40,162 nt of DNA from Sulfurovum sp. GTDB taxonomy: Bacteria; Campylobacterota; Campylobacteria; Campylobacterales; Sulfurovaceae. A program made the position numbers and the translations under genes. Under the pieces are notes generated by a model that was not told where the DNA came from, ran no database searches, and saw only the letters and a program-made list of their open reading frames with translations. The stretch spans positions 1-40,162 of the forward strand of contig JAMONL010000116.1 of NCBI GenBank assembly GCA_027065815.1. The letters run 5' to 3'. Shown here piece by piece: positions 16,736 through 25,149 of the stretch; within the stretch, counting starts at the first letter, position 1, and each line of letters starts with the position of its first letter.

Positions 16736-17197
16736 ATGGCAACAAGACACCAAGCTAGAACAGCAGTTGTAGGACTCTTATATGCCTATGATCTCGGAAA
16801 TGAAAACATTGCAAATTTTTCAGATGAGATCTTGGAAGAAGACAAGATCCGTAATAAGCAAAGAGAGTTCTCGCATACTCTTTTTGACGGTACCATTGAA
16901 AACCTCATTATGCTTGATGCAGAGATCGATAAACATTTGACAGACTGGGATTATGATGGCATTGGTAAAGTAGAAAAAGCAATTTTGAGACTGGGTGCCT
17001 ATGAAATATTGGTAGCCAAGACAGATAAAGCCATCATCATTAATGAAGCAGTTGAATTGGCAAAAAAATTGGCAGATGAAAAGTCTCCGCAGTTCATTAA
17101 CGGGGTATTGGATGCTTTGGGTAAACCGGTAGCAAAAGTTGAAGCTGAAGTTGAACCGGAAGCAGGAGAAACACCTGTAACAGAAGAGAAAGAATAG
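16736..17197 (+). CDS. nusB: Transcription antitermination protein NusB
   Basis: An all-helical RNA-binding protein that forms the rRNA antitermination complex with NusE. It begins with the family signature ATRHQARTAVVGLLYAYDLG and contains the second conserved block KVEKAILRLGAYEIL ... AIIINEAVELAKKLADEKSP and FINGVLDAL. The length is 153 residues. The last 18 or so (VEAEVEPEAGETPVTEEKE) form an acidic, low-complexity tail beyond the core fold. It follows ribH by 1 nt and precedes mqnC by 2 nt. Confidence 0.96.
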   Translation: MATRHQARTAVVGLLYAYDLGNENIANFSDEILEEDKIRNKQREFSHTLFDGTIENLIMLDAEIDKHLTDWDYDGIGKVEKAILRLGAYEILVAKTDKAIIINEAVELAKKLADEKSPQFINGVLDALGKPVAKVEAEVEPEAGETPVTEEKE

Positions 17198-17199
17198 TT

Positions 17200-18261
17200 T
17201 TGACTACCACGATGCAGAAACGTATGACCATCGACGAAGCTGTTGAACTCATTGAAAAAGCAGATCTGAAAACTTTGGGAAAAATGGCACTGGCACGTAA
17301 ACAAGAGATGCATCCCAAGGGTGTCACTACTTTTGTGGTCGACAGAAACATTAATTACACGAATATCTGCTGGGTTGACTGTAAATTTTGTGCTTTTTAT
17401 ACACATGAGAAAAAAGAAGATGCGTATATTCTGAGTTTTGATGAGATCGACCAGAAGATCGATGAATTGATTGCTATCGGAGGCACACAGATCCTGTTTC
17501 AGGGCGGTGTACATCCAAAGCTTGAGATCGACTGGTATGAAGATCTTGTAGAGCATATCTCAAATAAATATCCGCAAGTGACGATCCACGGTTTCTCTTC
17601 GATCGAGATCGATTACATTGCCAACCGTTCAAAGATCAGTATTGCAGAAGTGCTGCGTCGGCTAAAAGCCAAAGGGCTCTCTTCTATCCCGGGTGCAGGT
17701 GCAGAGATCTTAAGTGACAGGGTGAGAGATATCATTGCGCCTAAAAAGCATGACAAGGATCAGTGGCTTGAAGTACACCGTCAGGCGCATAAACAAGGTA
17801 TTAAATCTACAGCCACGATGATGTACGGTACAGTTGAGACCACACGTGAGATCGTAGAGCACTGGGATTATGTACGACAGTTGCAGGATGAAACAGGCGG
17901 ATTCAGGGCTTTCATCATGTGGTCGTATCAGAGTGATCATACACAGTTGAAACGTGAACTCCCGACGATCACCAAGACGACTTCAAACCAGTATTTACGT
18001 TATTTGGCAGTGGCAAGACTGTTTCTGGACAATGTACCGAATATCCAGAGTTCCTGGGTAACGCAAGGATCGTACATTGGTCAAATGGCACTTCTTTTTG
18101 GTGCGAACGACCTGGGCTCGACCATGATGGAAGAGAATGTTGTCTCTGCCGCAGGTGCGGCAAACTCTATGAATCAGGAAGAAATGATAGCGCTTATACG
18201 TGATGTCGGTGAGAATCCTGCGAAGCGTAATACTGCTTATGAAATTTTAGAGAGATTTTAA
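17200..18261 (+). CDS. mqnC: Cyclic dehypoxanthine futalosine synthase (radical SAM)
   Basis: A radical SAM enzyme of the futalosine menaquinone pathway that cyclises dehypoxanthine futalosine. The iron-sulfur motif CX3CX2C is seen in NYTNICWVDCKFCAFY (near residue 60). LFQGGVHPKLEIDWYEDLV, SSIPGAGAEILSDRVR, TATMMYGTVET and GGFRAFIMWSYQ are family blocks, and LGSTMMEENVVSAAG is near the C-terminus. The length is about 353 residues. The frame opens at a TTG (17200), with in-frame ATGs at 17212 and 17224; no strong ribosome-binding site decides among them. Downstream of nusB, probably the same transcript. Campylobacterota rely on this menaquinone route. Confidence 0.92.
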   Translation: MTTTMQKRMTIDEAVELIEKADLKTLGKMALARKQEMHPKGVTTFVVDRNINYTNICWVDCKFCAFYTHEKKEDAYILSFDEIDQKIDELIAIGGTQILFQGGVHPKLEIDWYEDLVEHISNKYPQVTIHGFSSIEIDYIANRSKISIAEVLRRLKAKGLSSIPGAGAEILSDRVRDIIAPKKHDKDQWLEVHRQAHKQGIKSTATMMYGTVETTREIVEHWDYVRQLQDETGGFRAFIMWSYQSDHTQLKRELPTITKTTSNQYLRYLAVARLFLDNVPNIQSSWVTQGSYIGQMALLFGANDLGSTMMEENVVSAAGAANSMNQEEMIALIRDVGENPAKRNTAYEILERF

Positions 18262-18342
18262 TAATTTTATTGAATTTCCTCTTATTTGGCTTGTAGTATT
18301 GTGTCTCTCTTCATTTTTTTAAAAAAAACGAAGCAAAAAAAC

Positions 18343-18406
18343 GTTGTGACTCTCGAATCGCATTGCTTACAAGGGCGTTCGTCACGACAAAGCACACTTT
18401 CGTGTG
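18343..18406 (+). promoter_or_regulatory. Potential structured leader before the M16-family gene
   Basis: GTTGTGAC (18343-18350) can pair with GTCACGAC (18381-18388), and CACAC with GTGTG around TTTC (18393-18406). AGGAAG and the ATG at 18425 follow. The 163-nt gap behind mqnC also contains a T7A8 palindrome (18314-18328). I recognise no riboswitch class here, so a cis-acting RNA or a relic repeat are both possible. Confidence 0.35.
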
Positions 18407-18424
18407 ATTAATTAGGAAGAGCAA

Positions 18425-19714
18425 ATGAAAAAGATAATAATAATTTTAATTATGCTACAAGGAGTGTTAATGGCCGAAATGGTAAAAGAGATCAAAATAA
18501 AAGATGTGTCCGTTCCTGTTGTATTTGAAGAGGGAAAATACATTCCTATCGTGACAATACAGCTGGTATTTGAAAATGCAGGACATTTGAGTAATCCTCA
18601 AGGCAAAGATGGTTTGGCAGATATGGCATCCAAACTCTTGAATGAAGGCACAGAAAAAGACGGATCTGTCGGTTTCGCTACGAAACTGGATGACCATGCC
18701 GTGACCATTGGTTCCCATGTAGGACGAGAAAGTTTTGTCATTGAAGTCTCTTCTTTGAAAAGCGAATTCCCTTATGCGGTAGAGAGACTTAAAGAGTTGC
18801 TGAAAGACCCGAACTATACAGAAGAGGCTACGGAACATATAAAACGTCAGAAGATCGGCTGGTTGACACAGAAGCAGAGTGATTTTGACTACATTGCCGG
18901 ATCCAAACTGAGAGAAACACTTTTTAAAGGTTCTGCTTTGGCAAGACCCTACAACGGTACACTTGCATCAGTAAAAGATATGTCTTTGGAAGATCTTAAA
19001 ACTTTTATCCGTTCACATCTTGGATATAACAATGCCATTGCTGTCGTGGGTGGCGATCTTTCGTTGAATGAAGCAGAATATTATACAAAAGAGATCCTGG
19101 ATCTTTTACCTAAAGTAGAAAAAGGCTCCATTGAAAAAGTCAAGGCTTCAGACAAAAATGAGACGGTACTCATCCCGGAAGATACACAGCAGGCTTATAT
19201 CTATTTTGGCGCACCGTTTGACTATTCTTACAAAGAAAAAGACCAGTATAAAGCCAAGATCGCAGAATACCTGCTTGGCGGAGCAGGATTCGGTTCCCGC
19301 CTGATGGAAGAGATCAGAGTCAAAAGAGGTTTGACCTACGGTGCCTATGCAGCACTCAGACGTACCAAATCAGCTTCTTATTTGAGCGGATATCTGCAAA
19401 CCAAACTCTCTACGCAGAATGAAGCCAAAGCACTGGTACAAAAAGTGGTAGATGACTTTGTGACCAAAGGTATTACTGCCGAGGAACTCAAAGCGGCAAA
19501 AGAGTTCCTGGTCGGGTCTGAACCTTTGCGTACAGAAACACTTTCCCAGAGACTTGGCAGAGCCTACGATGAATACTATTATGGCAGACCGCTTGGTTTT
19601 TCAAAAGAACAGTTAAAAAAGATAGAAACCGTGACATTGGATGAAATGAATGCATTTATTACTTCTCATAAAGAGCTATCAGATCTGACTTTCTCGATCG
19701 TGACTAAAAAGTAG
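18425..19714 (+). CDS. M16-family (pitrilysin-like) periplasmic protein lacking the zinc motif
   Basis: A 429-residue exported protein with a signal peptide (MKKIIIILIMLQGVLMAEM). The two-domain M16 fold is recognisable from VFENAGHLSNPQGKDGLADM (where active members have HFLEH), YNNAIAVVGGDLS, GAGFGSRLMEEIRVKRGLTY and SYLSGYLQTKL. The HxxEH zinc ligand motif is absent (GLADMASKLLNEGT at that place), but the R...Y pair of the second domain (RVKRGLTYGAY) is kept. It therefore resembles the non-catalytic partner of a heterodimeric M16 protease. No active partner is present next to it. AGGAAG precedes the ATG. Its stop lies inside the palindrome at 19711. Confidence 0.88.
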   Translation: MKKIIIILIMLQGVLMAEMVKEIKIKDVSVPVVFEEGKYIPIVTIQLVFENAGHLSNPQGKDGLADMASKLLNEGTEKDGSVGFATKLDDHAVTIGSHVGRESFVIEVSSLKSEFPYAVERLKELLKDPNYTEEATEHIKRQKIGWLTQKQSDFDYIAGSKLRETLFKGSALARPYNGTLASVKDMSLEDLKTFIRSHLGYNNAIAVVGGDLSLNEAEYYTKEILDLLPKVEKGSIEKVKASDKNETVLIPEDTQQAYIYFGAPFDYSYKEKDQYKAKIAEYLLGGAGFGSRLMEEIRVKRGLTYGAYAALRRTKSASYLSGYLQTKLSTQNEAKALVQKVVDDFVTKGITAEELKAAKEFLVGSEPLRTETLSQRLGRAYDEYYYGRPLGFSKEQLKKIETVTLDEMNAFITSHKELSDLTFSIVTKK

Positions 19715-19738
19715 GGAGCGTTAGGAAACGTACCCTAC
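19711..19738 (+). terminator. Imperfect 12-bp hairpin at the end of the M16-family gene
   Basis: GTAGGGAGCGTT pairs with AACGTACCCTAC with two mismatches around AGGA. It includes the TAG stop codon and is followed by mixed A/T sequence rather than a clean U-run. The GTAGGG foot resembles the REP-like palindromes, so it may be a repeat serving as a terminator or mRNA end (inference). Confidence 0.5.
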
Positions 19739-19787
19739 AAAATATGACAATTTGACATGTTTTTTATTCTTTCCTCCAAAGCTTCGT

Positions 19788-19793
19788 TATAAT
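19788..19793 (+). promoter_or_regulatory. Probable -10 element for recG
   Basis: A perfect TATAAT lies 45 nt before the GTG of recG, preceded by T-rich sequence. A TTGACA at 19752 is too far (30 nt) to be its -35. Campylobacterota sigma-70 promoters often lack a -35, so a -10-led promoter is plausible. Confidence 0.4.
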
Positions 19794-19838
19794 CTACTAC
19801 ATGAAATGACAGAATATGAATTCTGAACGGAGTAAAGT

Positions 19839-21650
19839 GTGGAAGAAGCAAAGCAGCTATTTAAAAAACTCAAGATCTATTCTCTGCTTGATCTTGCACT
19901 CATCATCCCCAGTGCCTACAATGATACAACCCTTTCAACAACATTGGAACTCGGTAAAGTACATACCCTCGAAGCCAAAGTCATTGAAAGCTCTGTTTAT
20001 TCCGGAAAACTGCGTGTCACTTTTCTCTTAACCCAGTCAGGCAGACGTCTCTCCTCTACTTTTTTTCGAGTCACACCTTATCACCATAAGCTTTTTGAAG
20101 TCGGCTCTTCGCATGTGATACAGGGAAAATTGGAAGAGTACAAAGGGTACCTGCAAATGTCTCAGCCCAAGTCCATCAAGCAGATAGGCAGGATCACACC
20201 CAAATATAAAACCGTACTCAAAGAGAGTGAGATCACTTCGCTTATGGAAGTCTATATGACGGAACAAAACCTTTATAATGAAGGTCTTGACTCTAAAGAA
20301 GTAGCCACACTGATGCATATACATTTTCCAAAAAGTATGGAAGAGGTTTATGAGAACGGAAATTTCAAAGCTGAATTTGTGGAAGTGCTTAAATTTGTGG
20401 AAGCATTCAATCATTTAAAAAAACTGCGTGGGAAAAGAGCAGACTTTCCTGCATTAAGGGCATTGAATGGAAGCATAGAAGCTTTCATATCTGCTTTACC
20501 GTTCACATTGACAGCAGAACAGCAAAGCGTCATTGGGCATATACAGCTTGATCTGGCAAGAGAAGACAAAGCAGCCAAGCGTATGGTCGTGGGAGATGTC
20601 GGTTCAGGAAAGACCATGGTCATACTGGCTTCGGTTATGATGGCACTGCCGCATAAAAGCATTTTGATGGCACCGACATCCCTGTTGGCGTTACAGCTGT
20701 ATGAAGAGGCGTGTAAACATTTACCAAAGTCTGTCAAGATAGCTTTGGTGATGCAGGGGAAAGATGAGGGAGACTATCCTCAAGCGGATTTCATTATCGG
20801 CACACATGCTTTGCTTTACAAAGAAGATCTTCCAGAAGCTTCATTGGTGATGGTAGATGAACAGCACCGTTTTGGAACCAAACAGCGGGCAAGTTTAGAG
20901 GCTTTGGTTTCAAAAGGAGAGAAAAAACCCCATTTCATTCAATTCTCTGCCACACCGATCCCCCGAACACAGGCAATGATGGAGTCCGAACTTCTGGATG
21001 TTTCACTCATCACCACTACGCCTTTTGAAAGAGAAGTGCTGACCCAGACTATTTCAAAACCGGATTTTCCGGATCTCCTGGGACATATCAAAGAAGAGAT
21101 TTCCCAAAAGCATCAAGTATTGATCATTTATCCTCTGGTAGAGGAGAGTACTGAAATTCCTTACCAGTCACTGGAAGAGAGTAGAGGATTTTGGGAAAAC
21201 AAATTTGACAATGTTTATGTGACCCATGGCAAAGACAAGCAGAAGGAAGAGGTCTTGCTGGAATTCAGAGAAAAAGGCAACATTTTACTGGCTACCACAG
21301 TGGTGGAAGTGGGTATCTCTCTGCCAAAACTCACACTCATTGTCATCGTAGGTGCAGAACGGCTTGGACTGGCGACGTTACATCAACTCAGGGGAAGAGT
21401 AGGGCGTAACGGTTTGAAGAGCTGGTGCTACCTTTACAGCAACCATACGGACAATTTCAGGCTTGAACAGTTCACCCAAACGACCAACGGCTTTGATATC
21501 GCAAAACTTGATCTGAAATTCAGGGACAGCGGTGATATTTTGGACGGTACCATTCAAAGTGGGCAGCGATTCAAATGGCTGGATATGGCAGAAGATGAAG
21601 AGATCGTTGCGTATGCCAAGATCAGAGTGAAAAATATTTCTCTTATTTAA
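19839..21650 (+). CDS. recG: ATP-dependent DNA helicase RecG
   Basis: Remodels stalled forks and branched DNA. An N-terminal wedge/OB domain (about residues 30-130) is followed by superfamily 2 helicase motifs: Walker A GDVGSGKT, PTSLLALQLYEE, DEQH (VMVDEQHRFGTKQR), FSATPIPRT, TTVVEVGISLPKLTLIV, and motif VI LHQLRGRVGRNG. It is 603 residues long against about 690 in E. coli; the shortening is mainly N-terminal, as I recall for this phylum. The start is GTG, with CGGAG 6 nt upstream. Its last bases overlap the opposing DUF481 gene by 8 nt. Confidence 0.95.
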   Translation: MEEAKQLFKKLKIYSLLDLALIIPSAYNDTTLSTTLELGKVHTLEAKVIESSVYSGKLRVTFLLTQSGRRLSSTFFRVTPYHHKLFEVGSSHVIQGKLEEYKGYLQMSQPKSIKQIGRITPKYKTVLKESEITSLMEVYMTEQNLYNEGLDSKEVATLMHIHFPKSMEEVYENGNFKAEFVEVLKFVEAFNHLKKLRGKRADFPALRALNGSIEAFISALPFTLTAEQQSVIGHIQLDLAREDKAAKRMVVGDVGSGKTMVILASVMMALPHKSILMAPTSLLALQLYEEACKHLPKSVKIALVMQGKDEGDYPQADFIIGTHALLYKEDLPEASLVMVDEQHRFGTKQRASLEALVSKGEKKPHFIQFSATPIPRTQAMMESELLDVSLITTTPFEREVLTQTISKPDFPDLLGHIKEEISQKHQVLIIYPLVEESTEIPYQSLEESRGFWENKFDNVYVTHGKDKQKEEVLLEFREKGNILLATTVVEVGISLPKLTLIVIVGAERLGLATLHQLRGRVGRNGLKSWCYLYSNHTDNFRLEQFTQTTNGFDIAKLDLKFRDSGDILDGTIQSGQRFKWLDMAEDEEIVAYAKIRVKNISLI

Positions 21651-22398
21651 ATTTGTATTTTAAAGAGATAGTCGATCTGATATCGGTCTTTTCTACTGCA
21701 TGGTAGGGTGTGGCATTGAATTTATGCATGATGTCAAATGAAAGTGCTGTATGGTCAGTAATGGTCGTCGTTAACTGCAATGTCTGGAAAATTCTATAAT
21801 CTGAGAAATCCTCTACGTTAGGCTGGTAATAGCCAAGATAGGTGACAGAAAAATGCTCATTGACTTTTTTGAGAAGTGAAATATAAGTGTTCATTTTGAC
21901 ACGTTCATAAACAGGGTCTATCTCTGAAACAGTGTCTGGTTCCATATAAGAATAAAAGAGACCAATACCAATGTAGAGTTTGTCAAAGAAGTCATTGCTG
22001 AAGTCTCTACGGATGTTCGCTCCGGCAAGATCTCTTGATTTGATAGCCTGAAATTCATTAAACTCTGTCTGCATAAAGAGTTCATAATCGTAGGGGGTAT
22101 CGGCTATCTCATGTACATAACGCAAGTGAAGCAAGCCATCATTGTTGTCTCTGATCTCATTTGACTCCCCATAGGCATAGGTCGCAATGAGGTAGGTGAG
22201 CCATGTTTTTTCATTATATTGCCCTTTTGCCGAAAAGTTCGCAGCGATGGAGTCAGTGTTTCCAGAATTATAAATAGCCCCCAATGCCACTTCTGTTTCG
22301 AGTCCCTCTTTTTCACCAATAACCGGTGGCTCGAGATTGATATAGGCTTGAGAGAATGTATTGAATAGTAGTATAATGAAGAGAAGTTTTTTAAACAT
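21643..22398 (-). CDS. DUF481 (YdiY-like) outer-membrane protein
   Basis: A 251-residue exported protein with a signal peptide (MFKKLLFIILLFNTFSQA). The mature part is a barrel-like series of amphipathic strands: EVALGAIYNSGNTDSIAANF near the start (the typical DUF481 opening with an NSGNTD turn), DYELFMQTEFNEFQAIKSRD, and RSTISLKYKFK at the C-terminus. DUF481 proteins such as E. coli YdiY are described as outer-membrane, acid- or salt-inducible proteins; the function here is unknown. AAGG lies upstream of the ATG. The stop overlaps recG tail to tail. Confidence 0.82.
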   Translation of the reverse strand: MFKKLLFIILLFNTFSQAYINLEPPVIGEKEGLETEVALGAIYNSGNTDSIAANFSAKGQYNEKTWLTYLIATYAYGESNEIRDNNDGLLHLRYVHEIADTPYDYELFMQTEFNEFQAIKSRDLAGANIRRDFSNDFFDKLYIGIGLFYSYMEPDTVSEIDPVYERVKMNTYISLLKKVNEHFSVTYLGYYQPNVEDFSDYRIFQTLQLTTTITDHTALSFDIMHKFNATPYHAVEKTDIRSTISLKYKFK

Positions 22399-22485
22399 TG
22401 GGATGACCTTGTGAAAATATAGTGTAATCTTACAGAAAGAATAGTAAGTAATGGATAAAAAATTATGTGGGAAGGAAAGTTCTTG

Positions 22486-22520
22486 CTGGACGCTCAGCGC
22501 TGAACGCTGAACGCTTAATT
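22486..22520. repeat. Degenerate heptamer tandem repeat (CTGAACG type)
   Basis: The units read CTGGACG, CTCAGCG, CTGAACG, CTGAACG, CTTAATT, directly after the hpf stop. Read as GCTGAAC, the unit differs by one base from the reverse-strand unit GCTTAAC of the 10632 array. An internal CAGCGCTG palindrome is included. Confidence 0.75.
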
Positions 22521-23045
22521 TTAATAGAGTCCGAAGTTCCCGTCTGCTCTTTTGTACATGACTCTCATGAGCCCTTCTGCGTCATTAAAGACAATGAATT
22601 GTCTTTTTTTCTCAGCACGGAGTGCTTCTATTGCTTCATCAAAATCCATCGGCTTATGAAGTTCAAGATCCATAGGGATGATCTCCGGTTCATTTGCATC
22701 AAAATCGGTCACCGCTTCCGCTTCTGCACCCAGATCTTTAAATGAGGTGATCCTGTGACCTTTGATCTTGTCAGAATGACGTCTTAATGATTTTTTAACT
22801 CTTTCGATCGCAAGGTCGATGGCCGCATAGACATCTTTATCATTTTGTGTAATAACAATAGTATTTTTGTCTTTCAGGTTAACAATGAATTCTACAGTAA
22901 ACCCTTTCTTCTCAGAGGATGAAATAACTGTGTTCGCTGTGGTAATGTCAAGGTTATATTTGTCCAATACATCCACGGCTGCATCCGCATAATTTTTGAT
23001 AGCTTCAGTCAGTTCAAAATGTCTTCCTGTAATACTTCGTTTCAT
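22521..23045 (-). CDS. hpf: Long-form ribosome hibernation promoting factor
   Basis: Binds the 30S subunit in stationary phase; long forms dimerise ribosomes into 100S particles. The N-terminal RaiA/HPF domain starts at MKRSITGRHFELTEAIKNYA and contains NLKDKNTIVITQNDKDVYAAIDLAIERVKKSLRRH. A charged linker leads to the C-terminal dimerisation domain (MDFDEAIEALRAEKKRQFIV, MRVMYKRADGNFGLY). About 174 residues. The frame reaches 23081, but AAAGGA precedes the ATG at 23045 and the family starts there. A short perfect inverted repeat (23069-23088) lies just upstream. Confidence 0.95.
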   Translation of the reverse strand: MKRSITGRHFELTEAIKNYADAAVDVLDKYNLDITTANTVISSSEKKGFTVEFIVNLKDKNTIVITQNDKDVYAAIDLAIERVKKSLRRHSDKIKGHRITSFKDLGAEAEAVTDFDANEPEIIPMDLELHKPMDFDEAIEALRAEKKRQFIVFNDAEGLMRVMYKRADGNFGLY

Positions 23046-23068
23046 GATAAATCCTTTAGTTATAAGAT

Positions 23069-23088
23069 ATGAGTAGTTCAATACTCAT
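23069..23088. promoter_or_regulatory. 7-bp inverted repeat upstream of hpf
   Basis: ATGAGTA and TACTCAT flank GTTCAA, about 25 nt before the hpf start codon and just upstream of a TATAAC that could be a -10 on the minus strand (23059-23064). It may be an operator or leader hairpin; the role is unknown. Confidence 0.35.
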
Positions 23089-23136
23089 ACTTAATTGTAA
23101 CTTAATAGCCTTAATGATGGGTAAATGATATCGGGA

Positions 23137-23799
23137 TCAGGATTCATCATTCCCTACTATACTGGCATAGCCTGTCTCTTTCTTGATATTAATGACAATA
23201 TCGTTGATGGAAGTATTTATAAATTTAAAACGGATCGAACAATCATTGGTCATGATGGTCCGATAGTCATTTGTAGCAGTGTTATAAACCCCTTTGTGCG
23301 GTCTGCCTTTGTAATCAAATGCGATATGATTAGAAGTGTTCGGACCATATTTCGTACTGGTACATGCAGTAAAATCAACCGTATCTATCCCATATTTCTT
23401 CAGTAAAAAAATATTTGGACTTTCGTTACTGTCTATAACAGCATCATTGGAATACATAAGCTTCCCGTTGGCCGGATCTATCGTAGATTCATTCTGGTCG
23501 ACATTGGTATCATAATCTATATTTGATGAAACCGTATAAAATGAGCCATCTACCTGAAAACGTATGGTCCAAAAGCTTTTTTGCCATACTGCGCTGTTAA
23601 ATGTATGTCGGTTGTCCAGTAGAGCCAGGTGCTGCGTATAGCGTATGGCAGAGAGGATGTTGTCTGCTGCTTCCTGTCTTGTATCTCTGTCAAGTCTGGG
23701 TATGGCAAGTGCGGCCAGTATACCAAGTACAACAATGACAAAGACCAGTTCCAGCATGGTAAAAGCAGAATGGTGTGTAAATATATTTTTTCTCTTCAT
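23137..23799 (-). CDS. Type IV pilin-like minor pilin (GspH/FimU/MshC type)
   Basis: A 220-residue prepilin. A basic leader (MKRKNIFTHHSA) is followed by FTMLELVFVIVVLGILAALA, giving mature Phe1 and Glu5, with Ala rather than Gly at the -1 cleavage position. The helix continues into IPRLDRDTRQEAADNILSAI, as in GspH/FimU proteins, and then a beta-rich domain with two Cys (FTACTST, TNDCSIRFKF). It is the last gene of the adhesin/minor-pilin unit, starting 1 nt after the preceding stop. By position and N-terminus it corresponds to MshC/FimU; the exact class is inferred. Confidence 0.85.
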   Translation of the reverse strand: MKRKNIFTHHSAFTMLELVFVIVVLGILAALAIPRLDRDTRQEAADNILSAIRYTQHLALLDNRHTFNSAVWQKSFWTIRFQVDGSFYTVSSNIDYDTNVDQNESTIDPANGKLMYSNDAVIDSNESPNIFLLKKYGIDTVDFTACTSTKYGPNTSNHIAFDYKGRPHKGVYNTATNDYRTIMTNDCSIRFKFINTSINDIVINIKKETGYASIVGNDES

Positions 23800-23800
23800 T

Positions 23801-24268
23801 TTATATCTTTTGTAGGGTTCGTTTGTGGTATGTCAACCATGCAGCAGTTGCATTGTCAATGTCTTTATAGTCGATATAGGTATCAACAATGATAGAAAGT
23901 GGTGACTTGGCATTAATGACACTGTTGCTCAAGGTTCTGCCTCCGCAATTACCCACTTCCTGGGCATTTCCAATGTAATTTATCTGAACCGTTGCACGAT
24001 AGCCATTTCCTGACTTAGGATCATCACCGATGGTTCCATGAATGGTATACAGACAGGTTCCTGTACCGTTACGGTCATTTGACATGACAGCCAAAACAGC
24101 ATATTCGGTATAACTTTTTGCCAGAAGCATGGCTTGTTCTCTTTGGTACTGTGCTGTAGTTGATTTAATTATTTTCCCGGACAGACTGAGGACGAATGCT
24201 GCGACCGTAGCCATCATAATGACCATAAAGATCGCGGTGATCATTGAAAAACCTGAACGTAGTTTCAT
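23801..24268 (-). CDS. Type IV pilin-like minor pilin (PilX/GspK/MshP type), Glu5 missing
   Basis: A 155-residue prepilin-like protein. The short leader MKLRSG is followed by FSMITAIFMVIMMATVAAFV, so cleavage after Gly gives mature Phe1 and Thr5 in place of the usual Glu5. Loss of Glu5 is known for the GspK/tip-initiating subunits, supporting a PilX/GspK/MshP role. The remainder has TSYTEYAVLA-like helix sequence and two Cys (GTCLYT, VGNCGG). Its start codon shares one base with the stop of the upstream pilin gene, so translation is coupled. Confidence 0.8.
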   Translation of the reverse strand: MKLRSGFSMITAIFMVIMMATVAAFVLSLSGKIIKSTTAQYQREQAMLLAKSYTEYAVLAVMSNDRNGTGTCLYTIHGTIGDDPKSGNGYRATVQINYIGNAQEVGNCGGRTLSNSVINAKSPLSIIVDTYIDYKDIDNATAAWLTYHKRTLQKI

Positions 24269-25149
24269 TAGAATACCGCCTTTTCTTTACATGCTGTGAT
24301 GCTCACATCAGAACTTATATTTTCATCTCTGCATATTTTAAATCGAATGGTATTTTCCGTACCTGTAAATTTGAAAGTGGAGATATTTTTTAACAGCAGA
24401 CTTCTACTTGCTCCGGCCAGTGAAGCTGCATGTGTAGGAGAAAAATTATAAAACAGGTACAGGTCGCACAGTTTATCGGTGGCAGGACAGATAGTACCAC
24501 TTCCGTCATTTTTTAAGGCAACCAATGCATAAGAGGTCCATGCAAGTTTATAGTGTTCAGAAAGTCTTCGGGGGACACTGCTGTGCGATAGCGTTATTGT
24601 ATTTCCAGAAACGCCAGAAATGTTATTGTCTATAGAAGTATTAGTTTCATTTGCAAAGATAATGGAACTACCAATGATGTTTCCTCCCAGGTTTGAAATG
24701 ATTGTTTGTGCCATTGCAAGATTTGATCCTGGGGTTACGATGGAATCTCTGCTTGAAGCATTGAGGTCGCAAAAACCGCTCCATCCCGGTTTTCTAGGCG
24801 TAGTTGAAGCTGAAGCAGTCGCATTGAAGCCTTCTCCGTCATAGGCGATCCATTGCAAACCTCTGTAAATATCTCCAGAGGTAGTAAGTGCTGAGGCAAA
24901 GGGTTCTGTGCTTCCATCGTCTTTGATCCTGTAAACTGTACCGGGAATGGCATACCGCAAGCGATTGGCTATTTCCAATGCTGAGAGTTCCGTTTTAAAA
25001 GAAGCTTTGTACTGCGCACGTTGTACGATATACTGTTCATATACTTTTACAATGATCTCGGAGCCGATGGAAGCGACTATTCCCAAAATAGCAATGGCAA
25101 AGGTCAACTCCAAAAGCGTATAGGCAGCCCGCATTTTTCTTTTCATCAA
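24268..25149 (-). CDS. Type IV pilin-like minor pilin (PilW/GspJ/MshO type)
   Basis: A 293-residue prepilin. The leader MMKRKMRAA is followed by YTLLELTFAIAILGIVASIG, giving mature Tyr1 and Glu5 with Ala at -1. The helix runs on into EIIVKVYEQYIVQRAQ. It has a large C-terminal domain with Cys pairs (SGFCDLNASS, GTICPATDKLCDLYLFY, IRFKICRDEN), the size expected for PilW/GspJ/MshO proteins. ATG overlaps the stop of the upstream pilin gene by 4 nt (ATGA). It is the third of five genes in this unit. Confidence 0.83.
   Translation of the reverse strand: MMKRKMRAAYTLLELTFAIAILGIVASIGSEIIVKVYEQYIVQRAQYKASFKTELSALEIANRLRYAIPGTVYRIKDDGSTEPFASALTTSGDIYRGLQWIAYDGEGFNATASASTTPRKPGWSGFCDLNASSRDSIVTPGSNLAMAQTIISNLGGNIIGSSIIFANETNTSIDNNISGVSGNTITLSHSSVPRRLSEHYKLAWTSYALVALKNDGSGTICPATDKLCDLYLFYNFSPTHAASLAGASRSLLLKNISTFKFTGTENTIRFKICRDENISSDVSITACKEKAVF

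Noticed and set aside
18314-18328. T7A8 palindrome as an intrinsic terminator of mqnC
   Set aside because: It has no GC in the stem and no loop; it is more likely plain AT-rich spacer.
19752-19793. TTGACA (19752-19757) with TATAAT (19788-19793) as one sigma-70 promoter
   Set aside because: The spacer is 30 nt, far from 17; only the -10 is retained as a candidate.
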